Positions 33,492 through 43,084 are shown, counted from the stretch's first letter. The stretch is 64,000 bases of DNA from Pseudomonadota bacterium (GCA_023423535.1 JAFAFL010000002.1:77680-141679), one strand, 5' to 3'. Made by a program: numbers and translations. The notes: generated from the letters alone by a model not told the origin.

Positions 33492-34901
33492 CTAGCGCGA
33501 AAGCGGGAGCCGGATCACGCAGGCCACCCCCGGCAGTGCTTCGTCCAGAGAGACGGCCCCCCGGTGCGCCTCTACGATGCGCCGGACCACCGCGAGTCCG
33601 AGTCCGCTGCCCGTCGTCCTCGTGGTGGCAAAGGGCTGAAAGAGCCTCCGGCGGATCTCCGGCGCGAGCCCTCGGCCGGAGTCGCGCACGGTCAGCTTCG
33701 CCTGCTCGGCCTCTCTCTCGACACGCAGCAGCAAGGTCCGTCCTCCTTCCGCAACCGCCAGCGCCTGCAGCGCGTTGCGCACCACGTGCCCGAGCGCGAT
33801 GCGCAGCAGCGGCCCGTCCATCTCCACCGTCAGCTCCCGGTCCAGCTCGCGCACGATCTGCAGGTGCAGCGAGTCCATGCCCTCCGCGCCGAGCTCCCGC
33901 TGCAGGGCGTCCTCGAGCACCGGCGCCACCGCCCGCTGCTCGAGTACCGGGGCGATGGGACGCACGAACTCGAGCAGCGCGCGCACCAGCGCGTCGAGCC
34001 TGGCGACCTCGTCGTCGAGGATGAGCTGCAGCTCGGCGGTGACGATGTTCGGAGGCTGCCGGCGCAGCAGCGCGGCCACGTTCGCGATCGCGCCCAGCGG
34101 GTTGCGGATCTCGTGCGCGACGACCGCCGCCATCTCGCCCAGGGCCGCGAGCTCCCGGCGCTGCACGAGCACCTCCTGGGTGCGCCTCAGCTCCTCGAAG
34201 GACGCGTGCAGCTGCGCCTCCACCCGCTTGAGCTCGCTCACGTCGAGGTCCACCGCCAGCGCGCCCTGCACCCCGCCCTCCACGCGGACCGGAGAGACCA
34301 CCCGCACGAGGTGGCGGTCGATCCCGCCGAGCGAGCACTCCAATTCCTCCTGCGACGTCTCACCGAGCAACGCGCGCCGGAAGCCGCGCAGCCAGCTCTC
34401 GCGCCAGCTCTCGGGCAGGGGAAGCTCCTCCAGCCTGCGCCCGAGCACCGGCCCCAGCCGCGCCTCCACGGTGGCGTTCTGCAGCATGCAGCGCCCCGCG
34501 CGGTCGACGATCCAGAAGTCGAAGGGCAGCGCCTCGCCGAGCGCGGAGAGCCAGCCCTCGACCGCCTGCCACTGCCGCTCGTGCGCGCGCTCCGCGGAGA
34601 CGTCCACCGTCAGGCCGAGCACCTCGTCACCTCCGCCCGGTGCGCGGGTGAGCGTGGTGCGGCCCCAGCCTTCGGGCGCGGAGCCGCCTTCGAAGAGCGC
34701 GTGCTCCAGCGTCACCTGCCCGGGGGCGTTTGCGACATCGTTCGTGCGCAGCCGCTGCAGCGCCTCGGGAAGGCGGGGATCTGCGCGCAGGCCGGCGGGA
34801 GCGGAAGCGAGGTCCGGGCCGAGGCGGAACACACGAACCCCGGCGGCGGCGACGAGCCTGCTCCACGCTTCCGGGGATAGTGATGGGATCTCGTCCGCCA
34901 T
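33492..34901 (-). CDS. PAS-domain histidine kinase, NtrB type
   Basis: Soluble protein of 469 aa. An N-terminal PAS-like region (1-230) includes DFWIVDRAGRCMLQNATVEA and a second fold ending VDLDVSELKRVEAQL. The phosphoacceptor helix is VVAHEIRNPLGAIANVAALL. The ATP-binding domain is intact: N box HVVRNALQAL, G1 DSGRGL, F box FQPFATT and G2 TGSGLGLAVV. It should autophosphorylate and act on a response regulator not encoded nearby. The next gene downstream is the STAS-like protein 13 bp away. The DNA methyltransferase gene lies 89 bp upstream on the same strand. Confidence 0.9.
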   Translation of the reverse strand: MADEIPSLSPEAWSRLVAAAGVRVFRLGPDLASAPAGLRADPRLPEALQRLRTNDVANAPGQVTLEHALFEGGSAPEGWGRTTLTRAPGGGDEVLGLTVDVSAERAHERQWQAVEGWLSALGEALPFDFWIVDRAGRCMLQNATVEARLGPVLGRRLEELPLPESWRESWLRGFRRALLGETSQEELECSLGGIDRHLVRVVSPVRVEGGVQGALAVDLDVSELKRVEAQLHASFEELRRTQEVLVQRRELAALGEMAAVVAHEIRNPLGAIANVAALLRRQPPNIVTAELQLILDDEVARLDALVRALLEFVRPIAPVLEQRAVAPVLEDALQRELGAEGMDSLHLQIVRELDRELTVEMDGPLLRIALGHVVRNALQALAVAEGGRTLLLRVEREAEQAKLTVRDSGRGLAPEIRRRLFQPFATTRTTGSGLGLAVVRRIVEAHRGAVSLDEALPGVACVIRLPLSR

Positions 34902-34990
34902 GACCTGCCGGAAGAGACTACTACGCCGGTATCGCTGGACTCAGCACCGCTTCGGCGCCGCCAGCAACAGCGTGATCTTCCGGCCTCGCT

Positions 34991-35878
34991 TCAGTGCGCG
35001 CGCGCGTCGCGCTCGGCGTCGAGCAGGCGCTTGCGGGAGATCTCGAGGTACCGCTCGTCGAGGTCGATGCCCACGTAGCGGCGGCCGAGCCTCAGCGCGG
35101 CGGCGCCGGTGGTGCCGGAGCCGTTGAAGGGATCGAGCACCAGCTCTCCCTCCTTCGACGCGGCCTCGATCACCCGCTCCAGCAGCGCGAGCGGCTTCTG
35201 GGTGGGGTGCGAGCCGTGCGCCTTCTCGCCCTTGCGCGGCGCGATCTGAGTCCACACGCGGCCCTCGCCGTCGGCCGTGAGCTCCTCGTCGCCGGTCTGC
35301 GGGAGGTTCCACACGTCGCGCATCTGCTTGCCGCCGTTCTCCGCCTTCATCCGCGCGTAGTTGAAGGTGTGCTGGAGCTTGCCCTTCGACGTCGGCGAGG
35401 CCCACACCAGCAGCTCGGTGGAGTGCGTGAAGTAGCGGCAGGAGAGGTTCGGGCTGGCGTTCGGCTTGTACCAGGTGACCGTGTTCAGCAGCTTGAAGCC
35501 CAGCCGCTGCAGCGCGAAGCCCACGTTGAAGATCACGTGCTGCGTACCGGAGACCCAGATCGTCCCGGTCGGCTTGAGCACGCGCTTGCAGGCGCGCAGC
35601 CACTCCATGGTGAACTCGTGGTCGTGCTCCACACCGCGGGAGACGTCCCAGTTCCCCTTCCCCACCGCGGCGCGCTTGCCGCCCTTGCAGGTGAAGCCTC
35701 CGTTGGAGAGGAAGTAGGGCGGATCGGCGAAGACGAGATCGAACGATCCCTCCTCGAGCTTCTCCAGCAGCGAGAGCGAGTCGCCGCGCAACAGGCGCCA
35801 GGAGCGTCCCCGGGCGAACTCGGCTTCCGTCAGCGACGGCCGTAGCTTGTGCGGCTCCGCCGCGATCTCCCAACGCAT
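34991..35878 (-). CDS. Orphan DNA methyltransferase, N4/N6 beta class, DpnA-like
   Basis: Protein of 295 aa. Catalytic motif IV is DPPY (52-55) and comes first; the SAM-binding FNGSGT (251-256) is near the end, so it is a beta-class enzyme. The stretch ADPPYFLSNGGFTCKGGKR with following KGNWD resembles the DpnA/DpnIIB group of adenine methyltransferases, some of which act on GATC; target here is inferred only. No restriction endonuclease gene is near, so it is a solitary methyltransferase that could mark DNA for regulation or repair rather than defence. The ATG at 35878 is preferred over the preceding GTG because GGAGG sits four bases before it. Confidence 0.87.
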   Translation of the reverse strand: MRWEIAAEPHKLRPSLTEAEFARGRSWRLLRGDSLSLLEKLEEGSFDLVFADPPYFLSNGGFTCKGGKRAAVGKGNWDVSRGVEHDHEFTMEWLRACKRVLKPTGTIWVSGTQHVIFNVGFALQRLGFKLLNTVTWYKPNASPNLSCRYFTHSTELLVWASPTSKGKLQHTFNYARMKAENGGKQMRDVWNLPQTGDEELTADGEGRVWTQIAPRKGEKAHGSHPTQKPLALLERVIEAASKEGELVLDPFNGSGTTGAAALRLGRRYVGIDLDERYLEISRKRLLDAERDARAH

Positions 35879-35936
35879 CACGCCTCCAGAGTGGATGCGT
35901 TCACGTTAAGGCGCGGCGGATCCGCGTAAAGTTTTC

Positions 35937-35952
35937 AGCCGTTCAAGCGGCT
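35937..35952 (-). terminator. Possible weak terminator after rpmE
   Basis: On the minus strand AGCCG (35952-35948) pairs with CGGCT (35941-35937) across a six-base loop, overlapping the L31 stop codon and followed by GAAAACTTT. The T run is poor. A perfect palindrome GCGGATCCGC (35916-35925) lies just beyond. Confidence 0.3.
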
Positions 35953-36214
35953 ACGCCTTGGCCGGCTTCTTCTCCGCGGCCTTCTTGTCGGCGGCGGCCT
36001 TCTTGTCCACGGCGGTCTGCGAGCCGTACTTCTTCTTGAACCGGTCGACGCGGCCCGCGGTGTCCACGAGCTTGTACTTGCCGGTGAAGAAGGGGTGGCA
36101 GCTGGCGCAGATTTCCACGTTGAACGAGCCGCGGGTGGAGCGGGTCTCAATCGTGTTGCCGCACGCGCAGGAGATACGGGCGGGGGGATACGTCGGGTGG
36201 ATGTCGCTCTTCAT
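35951..36214 (-). CDS. rpmE: 50S ribosomal protein L31
   Basis: Protein of 87 aa, starting MKSDIHPTYPPARISCACGN. This is the zinc-binding (C+) form of L31: Cys16, Cys18, Cys36 and Cys39 (CxC then CxxC) match the zinc ligands. The conserved HPFFTGKYKLVDTAGRVDRF segment follows. The C-terminus is extended by a Lys/Ala-rich tail of about 22 residues (KKAAADKKAAEKKPAKA) beyond the usual 66-70 aa, an extension common in high-GC deltaproteobacterial ribosomal proteins. GAGAGGA upstream serves as the ribosome binding site. L31 joins the central protuberance of the 50S subunit, and zinc-dependent paralogues in other bacteria can be swapped under zinc starvation; no zinc-free paralogue is in the window. 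Confidence 0.97.
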   Translation of the reverse strand: MKSDIHPTYPPARISCACGNTIETRSTRGSFNVEICASCHPFFTGKYKLVDTAGRVDRFKKKYGSQTAVDKKAAADKKAAEKKPAKA

Positions 36215-36283
36215 GTGTCAGTCCTCTCGCCTTTCCCCATCCCGAAGTGGGACGGAGGTGCTGGCGGCCCAGGGGGAACGGGG

Positions 36284-36313
36284 CTCATAGCAGCGGCCCC
36301 GCTCCGATCTCAA
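36284..36313 (-). promoter_or_regulatory. Candidate sigma70-type promoter of rpmE
   Basis: On the minus strand TTGAGA (36313-36308) and TATGAG (36289-36284) are 18 bp apart, giving a leader of about 60 nt. The leader can form CCCA-CTTCGGGA-TGGG just before the ribosome binding site. Confidence 0.45.
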
Positions 36314-36328
36314 GGGACGTAACGCGCC

Positions 36329-37450
36329 TCAGTGACCCGCGCTGCCGGGGGGCTCGATGCGTCGCACCTCGGCTGCCAGGGCAGCGTCCTCGCCCACGTC
36401 GGGCGTGAGCGTCACCCACTCCAGCCCGAGCCTGCGCCCGCCTGCCTTGCGGCCTGCCGTGATGCGCGACTGCACGTCCTTCTTCCGCTCGTCGAACTGG
36501 GTCAGCGTGCGGCCGAGCGCGGCCTTCGTCTCCGCGTCCTTCGCCGCCGCGATCCGCGCCTTCACCGTCTCCGTCTGCTGCTCGAGCATCTTCAACGTCT
36601 GCTCGTCGCGCTCGAGCTCCGCGCCGTCCTGCAAAAGGCCCTCGCCGAGCGGCACCGTGAGCACGCCGAGCATCCGGCCGCGCTCACCGCTGGGGACGAC
36701 GAAGTTCGAGTCGCCCTTCTGCGCCATGCCCGGACCGCGCGCCTCGTGCGACTGGAGGATCAGATCCACGCTCCCGCCGAGCTCGCGCGACAGCTGCAGT
36801 CCGTCCGCATACGGCACCGCGGCGAGCACCACGATGAGGTCCACCTTCTCCTTGCCGGTCAGCGCGCGCAGCCGCTTCGCCTCCGCGCGCACGAGCGGCG
36901 CGGCCGGGACCGCCTTTACGTCGGCGCTCTTCGGCACCGGACCCGCGGGTGATGCGCCGATCAGCGCCACGCGGGCCCCGCCCGTCTCGACCACGTGCGA
37001 CGGCGCGAAGAACGGCTTGTCATCCTTGCCGACGATGTTCGCCGAGACGACGGGCACCTTCGCCTTCGCCGCCTGCGCCTTCAGCCACTGAGGCCCCTGG
37101 ACGAGATCCCGCTGGCCCGCCGCCATCGCCTGCGTGCCGAGCTTGCCCATCGTCGCGAGGATGAAGGCCGCGCGCTTCTCGTCCGCGTCACCCAGCAGGC
37201 CCGGCTGTTTCCACAGCGCGTTGCCCGAATCCACCAGCAGCACCGGTCCCTGCTTCTTCGTCTTCTCGATCACTGCCTTTCGCCTGGCCAGACCGCCGGC
37301 GGGGGAGTGCCGTCAACCACAGGGGGCGACTTCGCCCCCGTTGTCTCCGGTGAAGAGGATCGTCACCTTCGGCGCGGCCTTCGCCTGCGCGAACGCGGGG
37401 CCGGCGCAGAGCAGCACGAGCGCCGCGGTGAGCGGGATGAGACTGCGCAT
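36329..37450 (-). CDS. Exported 5'-nucleotidase/metallophosphatase-like selenoprotein (UGA-encoded Sec)
   Basis: Read through the in-frame TGA at 37313-37315, the frame gives 373 aa. It starts MRSLIPLTAALVLLCAGPAF with a signal peptide (…AFA/Q), then KVTILFTGDNGGEVAPCG-Sec-RHSPAGGLARR (Sec at residue 46). This N-terminus is that of UshA/5'-nucleotidase-like metallophosphatases, where I recall a PCGC...GGLARR motif; Sec thus replaces the second Cys. Downstream are LLVDSGNALW, a strand-helix fold with VSANIVGKDDKPF, SHEARGPGM, and a helical C-terminal insert (EQQTETVKARIAAAKDAETK). Full metal-ligand sets of UshA (for example GNHE) are not evident, so it may be a phosphatase-fold protein with a redox Cys-Gly-Sec site. 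ATG at 37450 abuts the stop of the upstream lipoprotein gene (TAGATG). Without recoding, a caller would begin at the internal GTG 37273 and lose the export signal. Confidence 0.85.
37281..37312 (-). promoter_or_regulatory. Bacterial SECIS-type hairpin directly after the UGA codon
   Basis: After the UGA (37315-37313), CGCCGGC (37301-37295) pairs with GCC-A-GGCG (37288-37281, one bulged A) around the apical loop GGUCUG (37294-37289). Outer bases CACT (37309-37306) can pair with AGTG further downstream. In E. coli fdhF, as I recall it, UGA is followed by 18 nt and then GGUCUG in the apical loop that SelB binds; here the spacing is also 18 nt and the loop hexamer is the same. This is the decisive evidence that the UGA is read as selenocysteine. 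Confidence 0.85.
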
Positions 37451-38335
37451 CTAGCGGCCACCCTTCTTCGGAGCAGGTGCGGGTGCAGGCTTCTTCTTCT
37501 TGTCCAGCTCGGCGATGCGCCCGCGCGCAGTCTGCGCCGCGTCGCTCTTCGGGTACGCCTTCACCAGCTCCTCCAGCGCGAGCCGCGACTCGTCCGCCAT
37601 GCGCAGCTTCGAGAAACACTCCGAGGAGCGCAGGTAGGCCTGCGGCGCGGACCGGCTCTTCGGGTGCTCCTGGATGACCTTGCCGTACTCGAAGAGGGCC
37701 TCGCGGCACTTGTCCTCGCGCGCCCACAGCTCGCCCATGCCGAAGACCGCGTCGCCGGTGAGCTCGTGCTTCGGCCACTTGCGGATGAACTCGTCGTAGA
37801 GCCGCCGCGCCACCTGCACGTCGCCCTCCTTCGCGCGCGCCTCCGCCAGCTCGAGGAAGGGCTTCGGCTCCGTGGGACGCTCGAGCTCCTGCAGCTTCTT
37901 GCGGGCCTCCCACCGCGCCGCCGCCTCCGGCCCGAGGATCGCGAGCACCTTCTGCTCGGTCTCGGTGTCGAGGCTCTCCATCCGCGAGCGCAGCTCCGCG
38001 AGCTGGAAGAGCTGCTTCTCCAGCTCGCCGCGGAGCGCCGCGACGTCCTCGATCGTCTTCTGCACGAGGACCGCCTGGTCCGCACCGCTGCGACGCGCGG
38101 CCTTGTCCAGCGACTCGAGCGCGGCGGTCACCTCCGCGATCTTCGCGTCGATCTTCGGGAGGAGGTCCTGCTTCGTCGTTTGCAGCTCGCCGCGGAGGCG
38201 CTCGTTCTCGCCTTCCAGTCGATCGACCCGGAGCTCGAGCGCCCGGCCGCGGTCCGCCGGATAGATGCAGCCGGGCCCGAGGAGCAGCGCCGCCGACGCA
38301 GAGGTGTAGAGGAGGGTGCGGGACAGCAGAGACAT
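37451..38335 (-). CDS. TPR lipoprotein, CpoB/YbgF-like
   Basis: Protein of 294 aa with a lipoprotein signal (MSLLSRTLLYTSASAALLLG, lipobox GPGC). A coiled coil (about 28-110; LELRVDRLEGENERLRGELQ) precedes tandem TPR units (about 155-270), ending in a Lys/Pro/Ala tail. Coiled coil plus TPR is the layout of CpoB (YbgF), the Tol-Pal coordinator of peptidoglycan synthesis, although in CpoB the protein is soluble rather than lipidated. Its stop codon directly abuts the start of the selenoprotein gene, so the two are coupled. It is divergent from the Ser/Thr kinase gene, with 84 bp between starts. Confidence 0.82.
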   Translation of the reverse strand: MSLLSRTLLYTSASAALLLGPGCIYPADRGRALELRVDRLEGENERLRGELQTTKQDLLPKIDAKIAEVTAALESLDKAARRSGADQAVLVQKTIEDVAALRGELEKQLFQLAELRSRMESLDTETEQKVLAILGPEAAARWEARKKLQELERPTEPKPFLELAEARAKEGDVQVARRLYDEFIRKWPKHELTGDAVFGMGELWAREDKCREALFEYGKVIQEHPKSRSAPQAYLRSSECFSKLRMADESRLALEELVKAYPKSDAAQTARGRIAELDKKKKPAPAPAPKKGGR

Positions 38336-38419
38336 GCGGGCATCCTAGAGGTGGGTCCGCGCGCGGTCGACAGCGAACCGGAGCGCGGTCGCCCGAGGGT
38401 TCGCGGTACACTCGGCCGC

Positions 38420-40138
38420 GTGAAAACGCTCGGCCCCTGGGAGATCATCCGGAGACTGGGTGCGGGCGGATCGGCGGAGGTGTTCCTCGCGCGGCCGCAG
38501 ACCGGTGGCGACGAGGTGGCGCTAAAGGTCCTCCTGCCGCACCTCGCGGACGACCCCGCACACGTGTCCATGCTCCTGCGTGAAGCGCGGGCGGTGGGGC
38601 CCCTGTCGCACCCGAACATCGCCGCGCTGCTGGAGACGGGCGAGGTGGAGGGGCGGACCTTTCTCGCGATGGAGCTCGTGCGCGGCGCGCCGCTGAGCAC
38701 CGTCCTTCGCGAGCTGCGGGAGGCGCGGGACACCGCGGGCAAGGTGAGCCTCGGCGCGGCCGCGTACCTCGTCAGCGAGGCGGCGAAGGGGCTGCACCAC
38801 GCGCACGAGAAGGAGCTCATCCACCGCGACGTCTCGCCGCACAACCTCATGGTGTCGGTGGAGGGCGCGGTGAAGGTGGTGGACTTCGGGCTCGCGCGCG
38901 CGACGCATGACGGGGCGACGGCGACGGGCGGGCTGAAGGGGAAGCTGCGCTACATGCCGCCGGAGCAGGTGCGGGTGCTCGCGCTCGACCGGCGCGCGGA
39001 CGTGTTCGCGCTGGGCGCGGTGCTGTGGGAGCTCGCGCTGGGACAGCCGCTCTACGCGGGCGCCACCGAGGCGGACGTGTTCCAGCAGGCGCTGGTGGGG
39101 CCGAAGGTGCATCCAGACGAGCTCGTCTTCGGGCTGCCGCGCGCGTTCGTGGACGTGCTGATGGGCGCGGTGGCGGGTGACCGGGAGAAGCGGACGGCCA
39201 CCGCGCTGAAGCTCGCCGAGGCGCTGGGGCCCTTCGTCACCGCCGATGCCGCGGAGGAGTGGTCGCAGCGCGTGCACGGGCTGGCGGGCGCAGCGGAGTG
39301 GAAAACCGAGCCGTCCCGCGTGGGCGACCGGCCGCCGGTGCCGACGGATCCGGGACTGCCTGCGCACGTCGTCGCCGAACCCGCGAGGACCGCCCCGCCG
39401 CTGCAGCCGATGCCGAAAAAGAAGAAGGCGCCGTTGCAGGTGAGCGCTGCGGTGAGTGGTTCGAGAGGTCTTGCGACGGGTGTCGCAGAGATCGCTGGTC
39501 GCGACGAGGAGCCGTCGGAGGAGTCTGCGCCACCGCGAAGGCGATCGCTCATCGCCCTCCCCCGCTTCACCTCGCCGGAGTTCCGCGCGTCGCGAGGCAA
39601 GTCCATCCGCCGCGGCATCGTCGTCGCGATCCCCATCCTCGCCGCGGTGTCGATGTTCGTGCTCGACAAGCTGGACATCGTGGTGCTGGGCAATCCACCG
39701 AGCCACGCGGCGCTGGAGATCAGCGAGCCGGGACCCGAGGAGGACTCGCCGCCGGACCTCGGCGAGGACGTGGTCGCGACAGGAGCACCTTCCGGGCGCG
39801 AGCGCGGCGCATCATCGACTCCCGCTGTTGGTGCGGACGTCCGCGAACCGTCGGTGCTCGTGTCAAAGGGAGGCGCGCGCGGAAGGACGCCCTCCCCGGG
39901 TGACGCAGAGACCGTCCGACGCCCGGAGAGTGGGACGCTGGTGCTGACCGCTTCGACCCCGGCCTTCGTGAAGGCGGGTGCCGTCGAGTTGGGGATGACG
40001 CCCGTCACCGCGCAACTCCCGGCGGGACGTCAGCTGCTGGAGCTGACCTCGCCGGACGGGAAGCAGAGCGCGCGCGTGGAGGTGGACGTTCCTCGCGGCG
40101 GGACCGTTGAGCGGCGGGTGACGTTGAAGGCGAAGTAG
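38420..40138 (+). CDS. Serine/threonine protein kinase with PEGA-type periplasmic tail
   Basis: Protein of 572 aa, starting at GTG 38420; the open frame extends back to 36995 but only as shadow of the minus-strand genes. Kinase domain 7-275 includes the glycine loop LGAGGSAEVFLA, Lys36 in VALKVLL, catalytic HRD (Asp137, HRDVSPHN) and DFG (Asp155). The activation segment GGLKGKLRYMPPEQ and DVFALGAVLWEL follow. A basic linker leads to one transmembrane helix (RRGIVVAIPILAAVSMFVLD). The periplasmic part ends in a PEGA-like domain (GTLVLTASTPAFVKAGAVEL). It may phosphorylate targets of the FHA proteins common in this genome; partner unknown. Confidence 0.93.
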   Translation: MKTLGPWEIIRRLGAGGSAEVFLARPQTGGDEVALKVLLPHLADDPAHVSMLLREARAVGPLSHPNIAALLETGEVEGRTFLAMELVRGAPLSTVLRELREARDTAGKVSLGAAAYLVSEAAKGLHHAHEKELIHRDVSPHNLMVSVEGAVKVVDFGLARATHDGATATGGLKGKLRYMPPEQVRVLALDRRADVFALGAVLWELALGQPLYAGATEADVFQQALVGPKVHPDELVFGLPRAFVDVLMGAVAGDREKRTATALKLAEALGPFVTADAAEEWSQRVHGLAGAAEWKTEPSRVGDRPPVPTDPGLPAHVVAEPARTAPPLQPMPKKKKAPLQVSAAVSGSRGLATGVAEIAGRDEEPSEESAPPRRRSLIALPRFTSPEFRASRGKSIRRGIVVAIPILAAVSMFVLDKLDIVVLGNPPSHAALEISEPGPEEDSPPDLGEDVVATGAPSGRERGASSTPAVGADVREPSVLVSKGGARGRTPSPGDAETVRRPESGTLVLTASTPAFVKAGAVELGMTPVTAQLPAGRQLLELTSPDGKQSARVEVDVPRGGTVERRVTLKAK

Positions 40139-40148
40139 GCGCGGGGCT

Positions 40149-40616
40149 TCAGCGCCCTTCAGCGAGGAGCGCGAAGAGCCCCTCCACGTCGATCACCGTG
40201 ACCACCTGGCCGTCCCGCTCCACCGGGGGGCGGACCGCCGAGCCGAGCCCACCGCGCGCCACCGGCTGCGGCTCGACTTCATGCGACTCGACGCCGACGA
40301 CCCGCGTGGCGAGCAGCGCGTAGGAACCTCGCTCGGCCCTCACCAGCACCGCGCGGAGGGCGCGGGAATCGTCTTGCGTATCGGCAGTTGCGCCGGGCTC
40401 GGAGAGAAGTCCGAACAGCGCGCCGAGCTCGATCACCGGGACGATCTCTCCTCGGTGCGAGAAGACCCCACGCACATGCGGCCGCGCGCCGGGAAGCGGC
40501 GTCAGTCCCTCCGGCGTCACCACCTCTGCCGCGAGCGAGGACTCGATCGCATACAGGCCGTCGCGGCTCGCGAACACGAGCACGTCCCGTCTGGTGCCGG
40601 TGGCGTGCTCGTTCAT
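40149..40616 (-). CDS. CheW-domain protein
   Basis: Protein of 155 aa that is a single CheW domain: LVFASRDGLYAIESSLAAEV at the start, then the typical GVFSHRGEIVPVIELGALFG signature around residue 55, and a final VVTVIDVEGLFALLAE. CheW couples chemoreceptors to the CheA kinase. No receptor, CheA or other chemotaxis genes are in the window, so its array partner is elsewhere. It ends ten bases from the convergent Ser/Thr kinase gene and lies nine bases downstream of the Pal-like lipoprotein gene on the same strand, likely cotranscribed. Confidence 0.87.
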   Translation of the reverse strand: MNEHATGTRRDVLVFASRDGLYAIESSLAAEVVTPEGLTPLPGARPHVRGVFSHRGEIVPVIELGALFGLLSEPGATADTQDDSRALRAVLVRAERGSYALLATRVVGVESHEVEPQPVARGGLGSAVRPPVERDGQVVTVIDVEGLFALLAEGR

Positions 40617-40625
40617 GCGCGATGA

Positions 40626-41387
40626 CTAGCGGCGGTTGAACTCGACGCGGCGGTTCGCGGACCAGGCGGACTCGTCCGAGCCCGACTGCGCCGGCCGCAC
40701 CTCGCCGAAGCCCACCGTCTCGAGGTTCCGCGCGTTCACGCCGAGGTCCGTGAGGTAGCGCTTCACCGACTCCGCGCGGCGGTTGGAGAGCTGGAGGTTG
40801 TACTCCTCGGTGCCGCGCTCGTCGGCGTGGCCCTCGAGGCGCACGCGCACGTTCTGCGACTTGATGCAGTTCGCGAGCTGCTCCAGCCGGCTGCGCGCCT
40901 CGCCGGAGAGGCCGGCCTCGTTGAACTCGAAGCGGACGGGCTCCCACGAGCACTGGTCCGCGCCGTCACTGCTCGTCTGCGACTGGGCGCAGCGACCGTT
41001 CTGGCAGCTCTGACCGGACGGGCAGTCCGCGTCCTCCGAGCAGGCGCCGGTCACGCAGCGGTTGTTCTGGCAGCGGGCGTTGCCACCGCAGTCCGCGTCG
41101 CCGTTGCACTCGTGGACGACGCAGCGGCCGCTCTTGCAGGCCTTGCCGGCACCGCACTCGTTGCCGCCGGGCGTGCACTCCGGCTTGGGAACGCACTTGT
41201 TCGCATCACAGACGAAGCCGCCCTTGCAGTCGGTGTCCGCGCCGCACTCCTGGCAGGCGCCCTGGACGCAGACCTCACCGCGCTCCTGGCAGTGCTTGTC
41301 GCTCTTGCAGTTCGGGTACGTCGGGGGACAGCCGGTGAGCACCAGCCCGAGCCCCGCGGACACCAGCAACAACGAAACGCGACGCAT
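40626..41387 (-). CDS. Pal-like OmpA-domain lipoprotein with Cys-rich repeats
   Basis: Protein of 253 aa. Signal MRRVSLLLVSAGLGLVLTGC with lipobox LTGC; the ATG at 41387 is chosen because GGAGG sits six bases before it. Residues 25-130 carry five or six repeats of the type DxDCxxGxxCxxGxC (about twenty Cys), probably disulphide-bonded. The C-terminal 110 residues are an OmpA/Pal peptidoglycan-binding domain: VRFEFNEAGLSGEARSRLEQ, then VRVRLEGHADERGTEEYNLQ and SNRRAESVKRYL, with the Asp and Arg that grip diaminopimelate. It should tether the outer membrane to peptidoglycan. The Cys-rich insertion is not part of classical Pal (about 170 aa). Confidence 0.9.
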   Translation of the reverse strand: MRRVSLLLVSAGLGLVLTGCPPTYPNCKSDKHCQERGEVCVQGACQECGADTDCKGGFVCDANKCVPKPECTPGGNECGAGKACKSGRCVVHECNGDADCGGNARCQNNRCVTGACSEDADCPSGQSCQNGRCAQSQTSSDGADQCSWEPVRFEFNEAGLSGEARSRLEQLANCIKSQNVRVRLEGHADERGTEEYNLQLSNRRAESVKRYLTDLGVNARNLETVGFGEVRPAQSGSDESAWSANRRVEFNRR

Positions 41388-41402
41388 GCACATCCTCCAT
41401 GA

Positions 41403-41418
41403 GGCACCTCCGGGTGCC
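41403..41418 (-). other. Leader hairpin before the Pal-like gene
   Basis: On the minus strand GGCACC-CGGA-GGTGCC (41418-41403) forms a perfect six-bp stem with a four-base loop, ending about five bases before the ribosome binding site. It may influence message stability or translation. Confidence 0.5.
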
Positions 41419-41430
41419 CAGACGGGCGCC

Positions 41431-41459
41431 ACCTAAACCGGCGCAGATCGGCGCGTCAA
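41431..41459 (-). promoter_or_regulatory. Candidate sigma70-type promoter of the Pal-like gene
   Basis: On the minus strand TTGACG (41459-41454) is followed after 16-17 bp by TTTAGGT, giving a leader of about 35 nt that contains the hairpin at 41403-41418. Confidence 0.5.
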
Positions 41460-41551
41460 ACAAACTCCGCGGGCAGGCGCCTTGCAGTGACAGAGTGTGA
41501 GGGCTCGAAGTGCGGCCGCCGTGCCGCGCTGAACCGGGAGAGGGTGGCGGA

Positions 41552-43084
<1,533 letters not shown>

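Noticed and set aside
35916..35925. Palindrome GCGGATCCGC as an operator
   Set aside because: Ten-bp palindromes of this composition are expected often in GC-rich DNA, and no repeat partner was found.
37313..37315. TGA read as a nonsense mutation or sequencing error in the metallophosphatase-like gene
   Set aside because: A random stop would not be followed at the exact fdhF-like distance by a GGUCUG hairpin, and the frame stays intact on both sides. Not fully excluded without read data.
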